Source: Clostridiales bacterium
Lineage (GTDB): Bacteria > Bacillota > Clostridia > Lachnospirales > WQUN01
DNA: 37,569 nucleotides
Direction of reading: 5' to 3'
NCBI GenBank assembly: GCA_031269465.1
Contig: JAISZB010000364.1
Span: 1 to 37,569 of the forward strand
The notes below the pieces were generated by a model. It had not been told where the DNA came from. It made no database searches and worked only from the letters and a program-made list of their open reading frames with translations. The position numbers and the translations under genes are program-made. Position 1 is the stretch's first letter; each line of letters starts with the position of its first letter. Positions 1 to 9,596 of this stretch are shown here, in pieces.

Positions 1-201
1 TCCTAATGTGCATTTTGAAAAATCACAAAATATCTAACAATGTAAACGTGACTTTTGAAATCAGACTTTAAATTAATTGTGAAAAGTGTATAACAATCCA
101 AGTAGCAAAGTCTGTATTATAGTTGCAATTCAGTTCAATATACTTGAAAAGCATAGACTATTGAAAATATTTCTGCCAGATCGAAAAATGCACATTAGGA
201 G
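1..201. mobile_element. 200-bp MITE, copy A (cut by window start)
   Basis: The terminal inverted repeats are TCCTAATGTGCATTTT at base 1 and its near-complement AAAATGCACATTAGGAG ending at 201. The interior is AT-rich and has no coding capacity. The whole segment matches the reverse complement of 7362-7561 along its length with scattered mismatches, so the two are copies of one element in opposite orientation. The first base (expected C) lies just outside the window, so the left target duplication cannot be checked. It is non-autonomous, and no transposase with these ends is seen. Confidence 0.8.
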
Positions 202-324
202 AACTGAAATTAAATAGCTTTGAAAGTGATATTGTCTCAATTGAGAAACGTCGAAGGCTTTTGTTTGAGATGGCCAAGATTAATTGGAAGCAGATTGTTT
301 ATAAAACGGATCGGAGAAAAAAGC

Positions 325-765
325 ATGGCAATAACGGTTTCGTTAGATGTGGCGGATAAACTTGAGGAGACAATGGAACACTGGGAGCAGTATCTTAACA
401 TTGCCACGGGCGAATTCGCCTCCCTTTCAGACTGCGCTTATATTGAGGTGGACAAGGCATTGGCTGAGGAGATAGATAACTCCGACTATTACATCAGGCT
501 GCCTAATCAGTACGATATCAATGAATACAGCATTATGGAGGATTTTGCTGAGACTGTCGATGATGCGCAAAAACGCAGGAAGCTGTCAAGAGCGTTAAAC
601 GGCATGAAACCATATATGCATTTTAAAGTCGAATTGAAGTACATAGGACTTGATGATGCGTATTATGCATTTAGATATTTAGAGTTCATTAAAATCGCCA
701 AAGAATGGTGTGAGGAAAATGGTGTGGAATATATAGTAAGGGAGCATCCTCATGGACAAAACTGA
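325..765 (+). CDS. UPF0158 family protein
   Basis: The 146-aa protein fits the UPF0158 family of small acidic bacterial proteins of unknown function. Family features are an early W-x-Q-Y-L-N segment followed by a TGE turn, a central YIRLP motif, and a C-terminal FRYLEFIKIAKEWCEENG helix. The ATG at 325 is chosen because GGAG lies 9 nt upstream; an open frame from 220 has no ribosome site. A short frame (ATG 752 to TGA 811, 19 codons) overlaps the 3' end and looks like the stump of a lost downstream partner. The family is clear; the function is not known. Confidence 0.8.
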   Translation: MAITVSLDVADKLEETMEHWEQYLNIATGEFASLSDCAYIEVDKALAEEIDNSDYYIRLPNQYDINEYSIMEDFAETVDDAQKRRKLSRALNGMKPYMHFKVELKYIGLDDAYYAFRYLEFIKIAKEWCEENGVEYIVREHPHGQN

Positions 766-1163
766 AAACAAGGCTCCAAGTAAACAGGAAACCAGTGTGC
801 ATTTGAAATGCTGATGCGGTTGTTCTATGTTTAGCGTTGATAAGACTGTGTGGGACGATGGGGGGTGAACCGCACCCCGGAAAATGGACGCGGCGAAAAC
901 AGAATCCAAGAATGCAGAATTCTCGAATGTGGATGCGGAAAAGATGTAAATAAAGAGAGCCTCCGTTCTTTTTAAAGCGCTTTCCGAGACGGCTAGGATG
1001 AAGTATATCCGAACTCATAATCGGGACTTGCCAATGCAATTCTCTATATCTGCACCTAAGTAAATTACTGCAAGCAAAACTGAAGTATCGATCGGAAATT
1101 TGGAGAGAAAGCGCAAAATAGAATAGTTGCTCATGATTCAGATGCACGGAGGAGGATAGCCAA
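766..1163. other. Gap without a recognised gene
   Basis: Apart from the 19-codon stump ending at 811, no frame of convincing length or family is visible. The last 20 bases hold the GGAGGAGG ribosome site of the next gene. Confidence 0.6.
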
Positions 1164-3110
1164 TTGCTCAAAAAGATTCCATATTGCATAACCAATTTCA
1201 AAGAGTTGATTACTGAAGGAAACGCATATGTAGACAAGACCAATTTCATTGAGATTCTAGAGAATGCGACTAAATGCAATGCATTCTTCAGGCCAAGGAA
1301 ATTTGGAAAGAGCTTGCTGATATCCACCCTATATTATTACTATGACTATAAATACGCCACTGAATTCGATGATTTGTTTGGCTGCACCTACATAGGCGCT
1401 CATCCAACGCCTCTCAGGAATAAGTACGCTGTTATAAGATTTAATTTTTCAGGCATAAATTCATCAGACCCAAAAAAAGTTTATGAGGAATTTACAACAA
1501 ATATAATGCTTGCAATTGCAACATTTTTTGTGGAAAATAAAATCACGCTTAACAAGCCAATCGAAAGATTATCGCCTGCTCATGTACTACGACAGTTCTT
1601 TAATGAAATAATGGCTTTCGAGCATCAGCTGTATATATTAATAGATGAATACGATCATTTTTCCAACAACATGCTGGGCTTGCACACTGACGCTTTCAAT
1701 GACATGGTTTCAACAGAGGGGTTTGTTCGCTGCTTTTTCGAAGAGGTTAAAAAAGGCAGGGATGAAGGTTTGGTGCAACAGATATTCTTGTCAGGTGTTT
1801 GCCCAATAACGCTTGACTCTCTTACCAGCGGATTCAACATCTCTTATGATCTAACACAGATGCCATATTTCCATGATGTTGCTGGATTCACAAGAAATGA
1901 TGTCGAATGGCTCATAGATTCCACTTTATCGCTTAAGGGCATAAAAAATGAAGATATCCTTGAGCAAATGGCTGCTCTGTACAATGGGTATGATTTTTGC
2001 GGCAATGCAATCAATAAAATCTTCAACAGCGATTTGGTTCTTTACTATCTGAAATCTCTGTCCTCTATAGGAAAACCTCCTGAAATCCTCATGGACAAGA
2101 ACGTCATCAGCGATTATTTTAAGCTGCAGGCTCTTGTTTCGCTAGATTTGGGAGAAATGAACAATTCATCTTTCACTCAGGTCGAGGCTTCGAAATCTCT
2201 CCGCACAGACGCCATCTTGTCAATAATGCGGGGTGAACCACAACATGCAAGGTTAACGCAGGCATTTGAGCTGGCGAAATTCACACACAATGATTTTCTT
2301 TCGCTACTTTTCTATATGGGTTATTTGACAATAGAATCAAGGATAGGCGCCAATGTGAATCTAGTCCTTCCCAATGAAGTCATAAAAGGAATATTTTATG
2401 ATTACTTTACTAATGTGTATTTATATCCAACAACAGGCATAGATAATAGGGCATGCGTGGAGGCGATGGAGGAAATAGCAACAAAAGGACGTAATGGATT
2501 GTTTATAAAGTATATATCAGACTTCTTAGGCTTGACATCGGATCGCATTTACTTGAATTTCTCTGAAAAGCATTTTCAATTTCTCGGGTATATGATTGCG
2601 AGCGGGTATACCGGATTTAAAGCAACTATGGAAAAGGATGTAGGCTATGGGCATGTTGATTTGGCGCTTCTGCCTAATGAAACTCCCGTTAAGTACTATG
2701 CGTTTGAAGAGCTTAAATACATCAAGGCTGGAGACTTGAATCCCAAAAGCTTGGAAGGTCAATCACTTGAGGATCACAGGATGGGTCTGATTATAGCAAA
2801 ATGGGATGAGGGCCTCACGGAGTTGAAGAAATACTCTCAAAACCCTGAATTTGCATCTCTTCAATCTGAAGGTAGATTGAAGAAATGGATAACTATTTTC
2901 AGCACTCATCGCTGCCTGGTAAATCAAGAGATTGATGTGGAAGACAACAGCATTCAAATGCAACTATGTGATTTCACATGGTGGTTTCCTCCTAAAATAT
3001 CTAGCACATCTATAAAAACAACAAAAAGGTTAGCCAAAATTTCAAGAAAAGCTTCTGCGGAAGAAAGAAAAAAGAGTTCTATCGCTCCAAAAACGCCATC
3101 ATCCAACTAG
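1164..3110 (+). CDS. AAA-ATPase-like / PD-(D/E)XK nuclease protein
   Basis: The 648-aa protein has the layout of the AAA-ATPase-like (PF09820) plus DUF1703/PDDEXK_9 (PF08011) family, common as multicopy genes in gut Clostridia and Bacteroidetes. The family's atypical P-loop RPRKFGKS is at residues 43-50 and the Walker B YILIDEYD at about 157-164. Near the C-terminus, GYGHVD (Asp about 499) followed by FEELKY (about 515-519) gives the D...ExK nuclease signature, so the nuclease looks intact. The start is TTG with GGAGGAGG 7 nt upstream. The Lys/Ser-rich last 40 residues are probably disordered. Its biological role is unproven; selfish or defence-like roles have been discussed for this family. 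A truncated relative lies at 33895. Confidence 0.85.
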   Translation: MLKKIPYCITNFKELITEGNAYVDKTNFIEILENATKCNAFFRPRKFGKSLLISTLYYYYDYKYATEFDDLFGCTYIGAHPTPLRNKYAVIRFNFSGINSSDPKKVYEEFTTNIMLAIATFFVENKITLNKPIERLSPAHVLRQFFNEIMAFEHQLYILIDEYDHFSNNMLGLHTDAFNDMVSTEGFVRCFFEEVKKGRDEGLVQQIFLSGVCPITLDSLTSGFNISYDLTQMPYFHDVAGFTRNDVEWLIDSTLSLKGIKNEDILEQMAALYNGYDFCGNAINKIFNSDLVLYYLKSLSSIGKPPEILMDKNVISDYFKLQALVSLDLGEMNNSSFTQVEASKSLRTDAILSIMRGEPQHARLTQAFELAKFTHNDFLSLLFYMGYLTIESRIGANVNLVLPNEVIKGIFYDYFTNVYLYPTTGIDNRACVEAMEEIATKGRNGLFIKYISDFLGLTSDRIYLNFSEKHFQFLGYMIASGYTGFKATMEKDVGYGHVDLALLPNETPVKYYAFEELKYIKAGDLNPKSLEGQSLEDHRMGLIIAKWDEGLTELKKYSQNPEFASLQSEGRLKKWITIFSTHRCLVNQEIDVEDNSIQMQLCDFTWWFPPKISSTSIKTTKRLAKISRKASAEERKKSSIAPKTPSSN

Positions 3111-3121
3111 TGCTGTAAGTC

Positions 3122-3480
3122 TCAAATACGGTCTATAAAATATACCTTAAGCATGTTTCCCGTAAAATTCCGCTTAAACGGCTTCTTCATATTGTTATTG
3201 CAGAAGTCCGCGAAGGCGCCGATTTTGCCCTCGAGATCCCCGGCCGAGTCGAAGCTCGCCCTCCTGTCCGGCAACTGGCGGCCGAGTATGCCGGACCAGC
3301 ATTCTATTCGGTTCAGCCGCGGGCAATGCCTGGGCGTATATTTGAAGACGGCCCTGTGGGAGGCGTCGCCTAAAAACTCCGTTCTCGACGCCATTCTCTT
3401 CAAGATTTCGCATTTTTCTGCGGCATCCTCAACATGGACGGATGCATCCCCGAGCTCTGCGGCGCGGCGTTGCCAAAATG
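3122..3480 (-). pseudogene. IS630-family transposase, C-terminal fragment
   Basis: The minus-strand frame reads ILKRMASRTEFLGDASHR, then KYTPRHCPRLNRIE and KPFKRNFTG. These are the conserved C-terminal DDE_3 segments of IS630 transposases; the glutamate after the LN(R/Q)IE motif is the last acidic catalytic residue. The N-terminal HTH and first catalytic aspartate are missing, so the gene is dead. IS630-type enzymes insert at TA, which is relevant to the TA-flanked small elements in this window. The ends of this fragment do not resemble the ends of those elements. Confidence 0.75.
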
Positions 3481-3714
3481 GAGACTCATTAAGCCGAATT
3501 CTGTCCCTATGTCGAAATATATAAAATATACATAAAGGAAAACTTAGTTTCTTAGTTGACTATAATGTATTTTTTATAATGTCATGACTTCATAATTGTG
3601 TTCATTCGAGTAGCCTGAAGATTGCAAGGAATATCCGAAACGCCCAAAAATAGATTCATTTATTATGGAATATGCTTTTCCTTCAGAAGTGCCGTCGGAA
3701 TAGCTACTTTTTTC

Positions 3715-4025
3715 CGACGGCCGACAATCTCCCAATGTCCGGATTCCCCGCGCTCTCCGCTTCAGGCTGCCCTTCGACACCCGCCACCAAAGCCCTCTTG
3801 CTTTGGTGGGGCTTTCTTGCTTTTGGGCTTGCGACGAACCTTCAGCGCCAAATCTATATTTTTTATCGGCATAAGACCAAGATCTATGCACTTGCAGGGC
3901 GTCTTGGCGAAAAGAGCCGGCGTCCCCTCCAGCTTCGCGCGCCCCGCCACCGCATCAGGCGGCCATCCCTCCTTCAACTTTTCCCCGATGTATTCGATTA
4001 AGTCCGGTAATTCACTTATTTTCGA
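3715..4025 (-). pseudogene. IS30-family transposase remnant
   Basis: Read on the minus strand, it gives LPDLIEYIGEKLKEGWPPDAV, then IDLGLMPIKNIDLALKVRR and, in another frame, SGHWEI. This is the typical middle part of IS30 transposases, with the GHWE(I)D motif that opens the DDE domain. At least one frameshift or stop separates the last two segments, the motif aspartate is replaced (HWEIV), and the rest of the DDE domain is absent. The GC-rich stretch 4026-4215 may be more of the same element but is not recognisable. Confidence 0.7.
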
Positions 4026-4811
4026 TGAATTTCGACTGCTTTTGCTGTCTTTTCATGCGTCGCCCCGCCTGTCTCCGCGAAATATTCGAACCTCTCAGCA
4101 GGATTGCCGTTTAACCTCCTCGTCGGCCTGCGGCGCCCTTGTCCCCGCCGATCTTCGCGGCGATGGTCGGCACGCCGGGCTCCTCCCCCGAAAGCGGCTA
4201 CACTTGCATTGATCCATAGGGATCCGCTCCTTCATTTTTGTTGCAAACTAAATGATGCAGTATAAATGGATTTCTACTGCCTGTATCTGTTGCATTTCAT
4301 TTTACAATGAACCTGTCTTTCTCACTCCACCCTATGCGCGAATATTACTTGAATTGCAGGATATAATATGTTATAATGCGTATGCAAATAGCTATGGAGT
4401 CGTTTGGCATGGCGGAAACTGATATGATTATGTCTAAAGATTCTAAACAAGCTAGGCATGGACATGATCTCTTCGAAGCTTTGCAAAAGCTTGTCTCTTA
4501 ATTTTGGAGTTGATATTCTTTTCTTGTAAAATCTTGTTGCGCGTCACGGGGCGTTGGAGGCGATCGCATTCAACTCTTGAAGCTGGGTCGCGCCTGCTCC
4601 TTGGAGCCTTATTTCCTTTAAGATTTCCACCATGTCTTCTGAAAGAGAAAACTGTATGTTTGCAAACTCCATACAAGTGCGGTTCAACCGAGTCCAATTG
4701 CCCGATTTGCAGTAGCTTGAAATCCGATTGCCGCGAAATAGACCTTTAATGGTGGTTCCACCTTTTTCCGGATTATGATCAAGACGTCGCCTTTCACTAT
4801 CCGAATGCACC
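4026..4811. other. Degenerate sequence, no confident gene
   Basis: Several overlapping frames on both strands reach 80-120 codons, but none shows a known motif plus a ribosome site. The first 190 bases are GC-rich like the IS30 remnant, and the rest is mixed. It probably consists of eroded gene pieces. Confidence 0.5.
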
Positions 4812-5129
4812 ATGTTCTGCCTCAATTGCAACAGCCATGTCGGTCGAAAATCAGGCACGGCATCGCCGGATATGCGCCCCGCATCGCCAAGCTTCAGCGG
4901 AGCTGTCACAGGTCTAATCGTTGATCGCAGCCTGTCGCTTTACAGTCCGGACGGCAACTATTTTAAAGACATGATTGCCGTATCGAATATGAGCGTACAA
5001 TCAGGCGACAGCGGGGGATGCTTGGTTAAGATTAGCGCCAATGGAGAAGAGGCTATCAGTATTTTTTCATTTGGCGGATACAACGGAAGCACTTATATCA
5101 CTATATTTACAAAAATCTCTAACATTTAG
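4812..5129 (+). pseudogene. Trypsin-like serine protease, C-terminal fragment
   Basis: The frame ends with SVQSGDSGGCLVKI, containing the GDSGG motif around the catalytic serine of chymotrypsin-fold (S1) proteases. A FGGYNGSTYITIFTKISNI tail follows, like the closing strands and helix of bacterial members. Just upstream, in another frame, DYDQDVAFHYPNA resembles the catalytic-Asp segment, which suggests a frameshift near 4890. No signal peptide or His motif is visible and there is no ribosome site. The call rests mainly on GDSGG in a plausible context; a chance match in a degenerate region is possible. Confidence 0.45.
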
Positions 5130-6291
5130 CTGCATTATACTAAAAAAGTAGATGCAGTTGATTTTACGCTTCAATGTTGCAGCCTCTGGGCGGGCGAAAT
5201 CATCTTTCAAGTCCTCAGGTAAGCGCTATACTTTCTTTACTTCAGAAGGCGTTCGGAGGATCTCCGGCTTGCATCTCCTTTTGCCGGGCCTAACTCCGGA
5301 AATGGAGCCGTTGGGATCCGGGCTGGGGGCGTTGAGCAGAATGCCTCCTGTAGCCTCTAGAATGCTTCCAGACGCGTTGGTTCCGAGCATTCGGCTTTGT
5401 TGGCTAGGATTAAAGCCGTTCAGATTTTGGGCGAATAACTGATGTAAACTAAATTGGGGGAGGATGGGCCGGAAGTGTCTGCACACTGAGCAGAGCTTTC
5501 CAGCCAATCCTCTCTCAATATTTCTTGCATTCAAGCTTTGGGAGGCTTCTCATAGGCTGGAACGCCTTAAGAAGATAATGAACTGGCAAAGTCAAAGGCT
5601 TGGCAGAGTTGCCCTCCGTTTTGCCTAACTTATTCTTCATGGCTCCCTTTATGCAGGCGTTTTCGATCTCGTTGCGCACAGCCATGTAGCTCAGAGACAA
5701 TTCACAAAAAAAACATTCGTTTCAATCCATTTTAGGATGAAATTACAGTTTTTTCTTAAAGCCTCTTCCAAATTTGAGATTATGTGAATTAAAAAAACTT
5801 ACAGCATTATTTTTGCATTTTATGAGCATAGGCGGGTCTATATGGCTAAATATCTGGCTGGCGACAGGGAAATAAAAAACAGCAGCGAGCAGATTAGAAT
5901 AATTCTCGCATATTTCCATGAATTATTTGAAAGGATTAGCGTGTTTACAAAAACTCAATGAATTATTTTTCTTTTGCCTGTTCGATACAATCTTTGTTCT
6001 AATTACCCTAAATACAACAAGTACAATTTAACGCCCTTAACATAAGCTCGGCAGATGCCAAAACGATCTCGATTTAGAGGTTCTAAAGAAGATTTTTTTA
6101 AAGCATTCAGCTCTTTTTTCATTATTTGGGTGAGTTTATATTTAAACAATGTGAATTGCATTTGGCCTGCCAAATATTCGACATTCTTCCTGAATGCCTG
6201 CCATAAAGCAGAGAATGCAGATCAGATCAGGGAAGTTTGCTTCTAGAGCCAAATCAAGCGATTCTTCAGCCGAAAGCCAGAGAGATGCGCC
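5130..6291. other. Gene-poor stretch
   Basis: Short frames exist on both strands (up to about 100 codons, for example minus strand 5226-5534 and 5515-5700), but I recognise none and they lack clear ribosome sites. From about 5700 to 6260 the sequence is AT-rich and looks non-coding. Confidence 0.5.
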
Positions 6292-6368
6292 TGTTTTGGA
6301 ACTTGATTATCCCTAGAGGAGCTTCACAGTCAAGCTCCAAATAGTAAAACATATGCAAATCAGTATAT
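6292..6368. repeat. TA-flanked palindromic element, partial copy
   Basis: The right end CATATGCAAATCAGTATA is intact (about 6350-6367), and the inner stem TTGGAACTTGAT...GTCAAGCTCCAA is recognisable. The left terminal repeat is not clear. It lies just upstream of the acetyltransferase gene. Confidence 0.65.
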
Positions 6369-6416
6369 GCAAAATATCTGTGAGTGCTATAATCTGATCG
6401 AAGGGGTGCTTTTCAT

Positions 6417-6962
6417 ATGATACGCCTTGCTACATTGGCAGACTCAAAGCCTCTAAACGAAATCTATTCATATTATGTCTGCAATACGCCCTTCACATTT
6501 GAGTGCGTTCCTCCGACATCCGATGAGTTTTCGGTGAGGATCTGCGAGGCTCTGGAGTACTTCCCCTTTTACGTATATGAGGATGGCGGGGAGATTCTTG
6601 GGTATGCCTATGCGCATAAATACCATGAGCGCGAAGCATATAGATGGATTTGCGAAACGAGCATATACATCAGGGCGAACCTGCAGAGGAAAGGCGTTGG
6701 CGCGGCTTTGTACGAAAAGGTTCTTAAATCCGTCAAAGACCAGGGCTTCTCCAAGGCGCTGGCTATCCTCGGCTGCCCTAATGAACCCAGCGAGGCTTTT
6801 CACTTGAAAATGGGATTTACGCTCATGGCCGTTTTTCCGCGCATGGGGTTCAAACTGGATGGCTGGCATGATGTAGCTTATTATGTGATGGAATTGAATC
6901 AAGCAAAGGATAAGATGTCTGAGCCGGTTCCATATTGGATGATAGCTGATGAGGAGGACTAA
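6417..6962 (+). CDS. GNAT N-acetyltransferase, phosphinothricin-acetyltransferase-like
   Basis: The 181-aa protein is a single-domain GNAT enzyme that transfers an acetyl group from acetyl-CoA to an amine. The N-terminal segment ATLADSKPLNEIYSYYV and the TFE segment near residues 27-29 are typical of the phosphinothricin/MnaT (YncA) subgroup, which acetylates methionine derivatives or phosphinothricin-like amino acids. The acetyl-CoA loop QRKGVG is at residues 90-95, followed by the ALAILGCPNEPSEAFHLKMGF motif. The length matches the family. AGGGG lies about 10 nt before the ATG. It is the only clearly intact gene between the IS wrecks, flanked upstream by a palindromic element and downstream by an IS605 right end. 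The substrate is inferred only. Confidence 0.85.
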   Translation: MIRLATLADSKPLNEIYSYYVCNTPFTFECVPPTSDEFSVRICEALEYFPFYVYEDGGEILGYAYAHKYHEREAYRWICETSIYIRANLQRKGVGAALYEKVLKSVKDQGFSKALAILGCPNEPSEAFHLKMGFTLMAVFPRMGFKLDGWHDVAYYVMELNQAKDKMSEPVPYWMIADEED

Positions 6963-6976
6963 AAAGAATCGATCAG

Positions 6977-7018
6977 TGACATACTCCCGCCGCCTGAAGA
7001 GGCGGGGGCTTCTCACGC
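6977..7018 (-). ncRNA. IS605-type right end hairpin (likely tnpB omega-RNA region)
   Basis: The inverted repeat CCCGCCGCCTGAAGAGGCGG within a GTGACATACTC...GCTTCTCACGC frame is the well-known right-end hairpin of IS200/IS605/IS1341-type elements. It reads on the minus strand, like the tnpB remnant beside it. In active elements this segment gives the scaffold end of the omega-RNA guide for TnpB. The same hairpin occurs at 32721-32759 on the plus strand. Confidence 0.7.
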
Positions 7019-7943
7019 CATGCGCCTATCGGCGCAGGCATTCCACGAGCCAGCCCCGTGTGTCCCGTGGCTGTTTAATTTTAGGATGCTGCAGCATGCG
7101 CAAAGTTTCGTTTTTGATGTTTATGGCCGCATTTATGCCTCTGTCCAAGATATTGCCGCAGCTGCAGGCACGCGTCCGCTCCGGCAAAGGCGGCCCGCCC
7201 TTTTTCGCGCCGCTTGGGGAGCGCGTTCTGCCCGATGGGAGCCATCCGCCGATTTTTATCAGCCGCTTCCCTTGCTCGTCCAGCTTGCACTCTAAAAACC
7301 GGGCGGACGCCCAAATACCGTTTTATTCAGAGCTGGCCCCCGAGGCGAATATTATTATTTACTCCTAATGTGCATTTTTCGATCTGGCAGAAATATTTTC
7401 AATAGTCAATGCTTTTTAAATATAATGAACTAAATTGCAACTATAATGCAGACTTTGCTACTTGAATTGATGTACATATTTCACAATTAATTTTAAGTCT
7501 GATTCAAAATTAAATTTATTTTGTTAGATATTTTGAGATTTTTCAAAATGCAAATTAGGAGTTATTTACACATTTGTCGTGTATGAATTTCGACCGCGAT
7601 GTTTGCGCTTGAAATTAGGAAATCCAACCTCCGGCCCCTGAAAAAAGCTTTTGTACGGGTCGTCGAGATTCAACTGCGCGTTGGCGGGCGCAAGGCCATC
7701 CACTTCTTTGAGATCTGGATATTGCTCTTTATGCATTGCCGGAGTGGCGCGCAGCATTTCTTTTGTCTCTTCATAGCGCTTGATTCTACCTTCACGCATA
7801 AGGCTGCAAGCCTTGCGGGCGCATCCAAAAGTCCTGGCAAGCAAAGCCGCCTGCTCTTTATCAGGATAGGAGCGGAACTGATAGGCTTTAAACATCATCT
7901 CCCGCCTTGGCTTTCGATGCATTTTTCGGTCAACTCTTTTCAC
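7019..7943 (-). pseudogene. tnpB: IS605-family TnpB (OrfB) remnant
   Basis: The N-terminal part (7943 down to 7566) starts with FKAYQFRSYPDKEQ, the HTH_OrfB_IS605 opening, and continues to FPNFKRKHRGRNSYTTN. Past the MITE, NNNIRLG continues the family sequence. The C-terminal part (about 7290-7050) reads RFLECKLDEQGKRLIKIG, ACSCGNILDRGINAAINIKNE, which is the end of the RuvC/zinc-finger region. The catalytic core between these parts is deleted, the expected DRD is DRG, and frames shift. The gene is dead: core deletion, frameshifts, and a 200-bp MITE inserted at 7362. The junction near 7313-7336 carries a 24-nt sequence repeated at the broken recombinase at 37434. Confidence 0.8.
7362..7561. 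mobile_element. 200-bp MITE, copy B, inserted in tnpB
   Basis: The ends are CTCCTAATGTGCATTTT and CAAAATGCAAATTAGGAG. The 7-bp direct repeat TTATTTA at 7355-7361 and 7562-7568 is a target-site duplication, which shows real transposition. The interior is AT-rich and non-coding. It matches the reverse complement of copy A (1-201). Length, TIR and a 7-bp duplication define a non-autonomous element whose transposase is not in the window. Confidence 0.85.
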
Positions 7944-8087
7944 ATTTCGATTTATTATAGCCTGGTGAAATTATTTTTGTTAGCCAATTATGATTCTACA
8001 AAAAGCAGCGCATTCGCGCAATAAAAACCAAGCGCCATCCGAAGCAATAAGAAGGCCTTTTAAAGGTTCTATGAGGCATCTGGTTTT

Positions 8088-8861
8088 TTACAGCTCGCTC
8101 TTTCGAAAAATCATGAGACCAACCACAGTGGCTAAAAGCGTGATAACAAGAGAATTGATTATAATGCTCATGGTAAAGTCCTTTGGAACAGATGCTGAAG
8201 ATAAAACGATTGACATGCCATAAACCGAATGGCGAATAATCCAACCTATGAATTTTGAGCTGTTTTCTGAAAAATTACTTACGTACCCAATCACAGAAGC
8301 AAACGCTTCACTAAATATTATATAGCAAATGCAAATAACCGTTGATGCTATATTGTTTTTAGCCGCAAACGATAGCAGACAGATAGAAGCGCCTAACGCG
8401 CCGTAAACAAAAGCTCCGCCAACAACGGTTGCGAAATAGCCGTTTTCCATTATCGCCCTCACTTGGCCTGAGAAAGCCAGAGTTACAATCTCAAAAATCA
8501 AAAATAGTGAAATTGATGCCGCAGATGAAATAACAGTCTTTGACAGATAAATACCCATACGGCTATTGTTTGTAATCCACTTGTTCTGCCAAGTTCCCCA
8601 CTGATATTCCTGGCCGATAAAAACGGAGATCAGAATAGCAGCCAAGATTCCCAAGCCCTTATGATATTCCGCGCCTAATCGTATAATATCTCCTGCGCTT
8701 GCAAAGGCGGTCAGATTTCCGAAAACTGAAATTCCCAAGCGCACGTCCTGGCGAATGAGCATCGTAAGCATCAATGCGATTACGCCGGTAAACGTTACGA
8801 TAGCATAAAGCAGCTTGCTTTTCCCAAAGCGATAGATGTCGCTCTTCAGCAGATTTGCCAT
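8088..8861 (-). CDS. ABC-2 type transporter permease
   Basis: The 257-aa membrane protein has about six hydrophobic segments (roughly residues 17-37, 69-85, 107-128, 143-165, 171-192, 230-250) and resembles ABC-2 permeases of the BcrB/lantibiotic-immunity kind. The QEYQWGTWQNKW segment after the second membrane stretch is typical of this group (E-x-x-x-G-T-W-K/R). It follows the ATPase gene by 3 bases and is surely its membrane partner. The likely function is export or membrane detoxification of a peptide antibiotic or stress compound; the substrate is unknown. It is the last gene of the sigma-factor operon. Confidence 0.85.
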   Translation of the reverse strand: MANLLKSDIYRFGKSKLLYAIVTFTGVIALMLTMLIRQDVRLGISVFGNLTAFASAGDIIRLGAEYHKGLGILAAILISVFIGQEYQWGTWQNKWITNNSRMGIYLSKTVISSAASISLFLIFEIVTLAFSGQVRAIMENGYFATVVGGAFVYGALGASICLLSFAAKNNIASTVICICYIIFSEAFASVIGYVSNFSENSSKFIGWIIRHSVYGMSIVLSSASVPKDFTMSIIINSLVITLLATVVGLMIFRKSEL

Positions 8862-8864
8862 CGT

Positions 8865-9569
8865 TTACTGCCTCCCTTTTGTGTGTTGCATATACAGTTC
8901 TTCTAAGGTGGTTCCATTTTGAGAAAAATTCCGCAAAGACATTTCCTTCACAATTACACCATTATGAAGAATGCCGAGGCAGGTGGCCAATTGCGCCAAT
9001 TCACTCAAAATATGACTGGAAATCATAATTGTCATTCCGATGGCTTGATTCAGATGAAGCAGCAGTTCTCTCAACTCTGCAATGCCTTCGGGGTCAAGTC
9101 CGTTGGCAGGTTCATCCAATATTAATATATCGGGGCTTTTCAGCAATGCCATGCCTAACTTTAATCTTTGCATCATGCCAAGCGAAAAAGTTTTAACCGG
9201 TTTTTTGCCGCAGTTCTCTAAGCCGACGGTGATAAGCGCCTGTGCAGTTAGGGTATCGCTCCGCAGTCCCAACAGATAGGATTGTTCTCTCATATTCTCG
9301 GCAGCGGATAAATTAAGGAACAAGGCGGGCGTGTTGATTACAGCAGAGACCTTGCTTGGACGGCTATCAATCCTGCCAACTGAAACCATTCCGTCATACT
9401 CTTGGATAAGCCCGGTTAAAACACGAAGCAGGGTAGTCTTTCCCGCACCGTTCCTGCCAACCAATCCGTATATTTCGCCCTGCTTCACATGAACGGATAC
9501 GTCACGCAAAACCGTATTTCCACCATATCTCTTTCGGATATGCTCAGCAGATAAACTGTAGCAGTTCAT
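8865..9569 (-). CDS. ABC transporter ATP-binding protein (BcrA-like)
   Basis: The 234-aa nucleotide-binding subunit has a Walker A GRNGAGKTT at residues 38-46, signature SLGMM at 129-133, Walker B DILILDEP at 147-154 and switch His at 186 (SSHIL). The sequence following the Walker A and the EPANGLDPEGI D-loop fit the bacitracin/lantibiotic-resistance ATPases. GGGAGG precedes the ATG. It pairs with the permease downstream, and both follow a sigma/anti-sigma pair, implying induction by envelope stress or an antimicrobial peptide. The substrate is inference. Confidence 0.9.
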   Translation of the reverse strand: MNCYSLSAEHIRKRYGGNTVLRDVSVHVKQGEIYGLVGRNGAGKTTLLRVLTGLIQEYDGMVSVGRIDSRPSKVSAVINTPALFLNLSAAENMREQSYLLGLRSDTLTAQALITVGLENCGKKPVKTFSLGMMQRLKLGMALLKSPDILILDEPANGLDPEGIAELRELLLHLNQAIGMTIMISSHILSELAQLATCLGILHNGVIVKEMSLRNFSQNGTTLEELYMQHTKGRQ

Positions 9570-9596
9570 ATCGCTCTCCTCCCTTTTCGGTAAGAT

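Noticed and set aside
3111..3541. The IS630 remnant as source of the TA-flanked palindromic elements
   Set aside because: IS630 enzymes use TA targets, but the remnant's surroundings do not show TACTGATTTGCA-like ends, so no link can be supported from this window.
5152..5700. Overlapping frames on both strands as genes
   Set aside because: No ribosome sites, no recognised motifs, and the frames shadow each other; composition is mixed.
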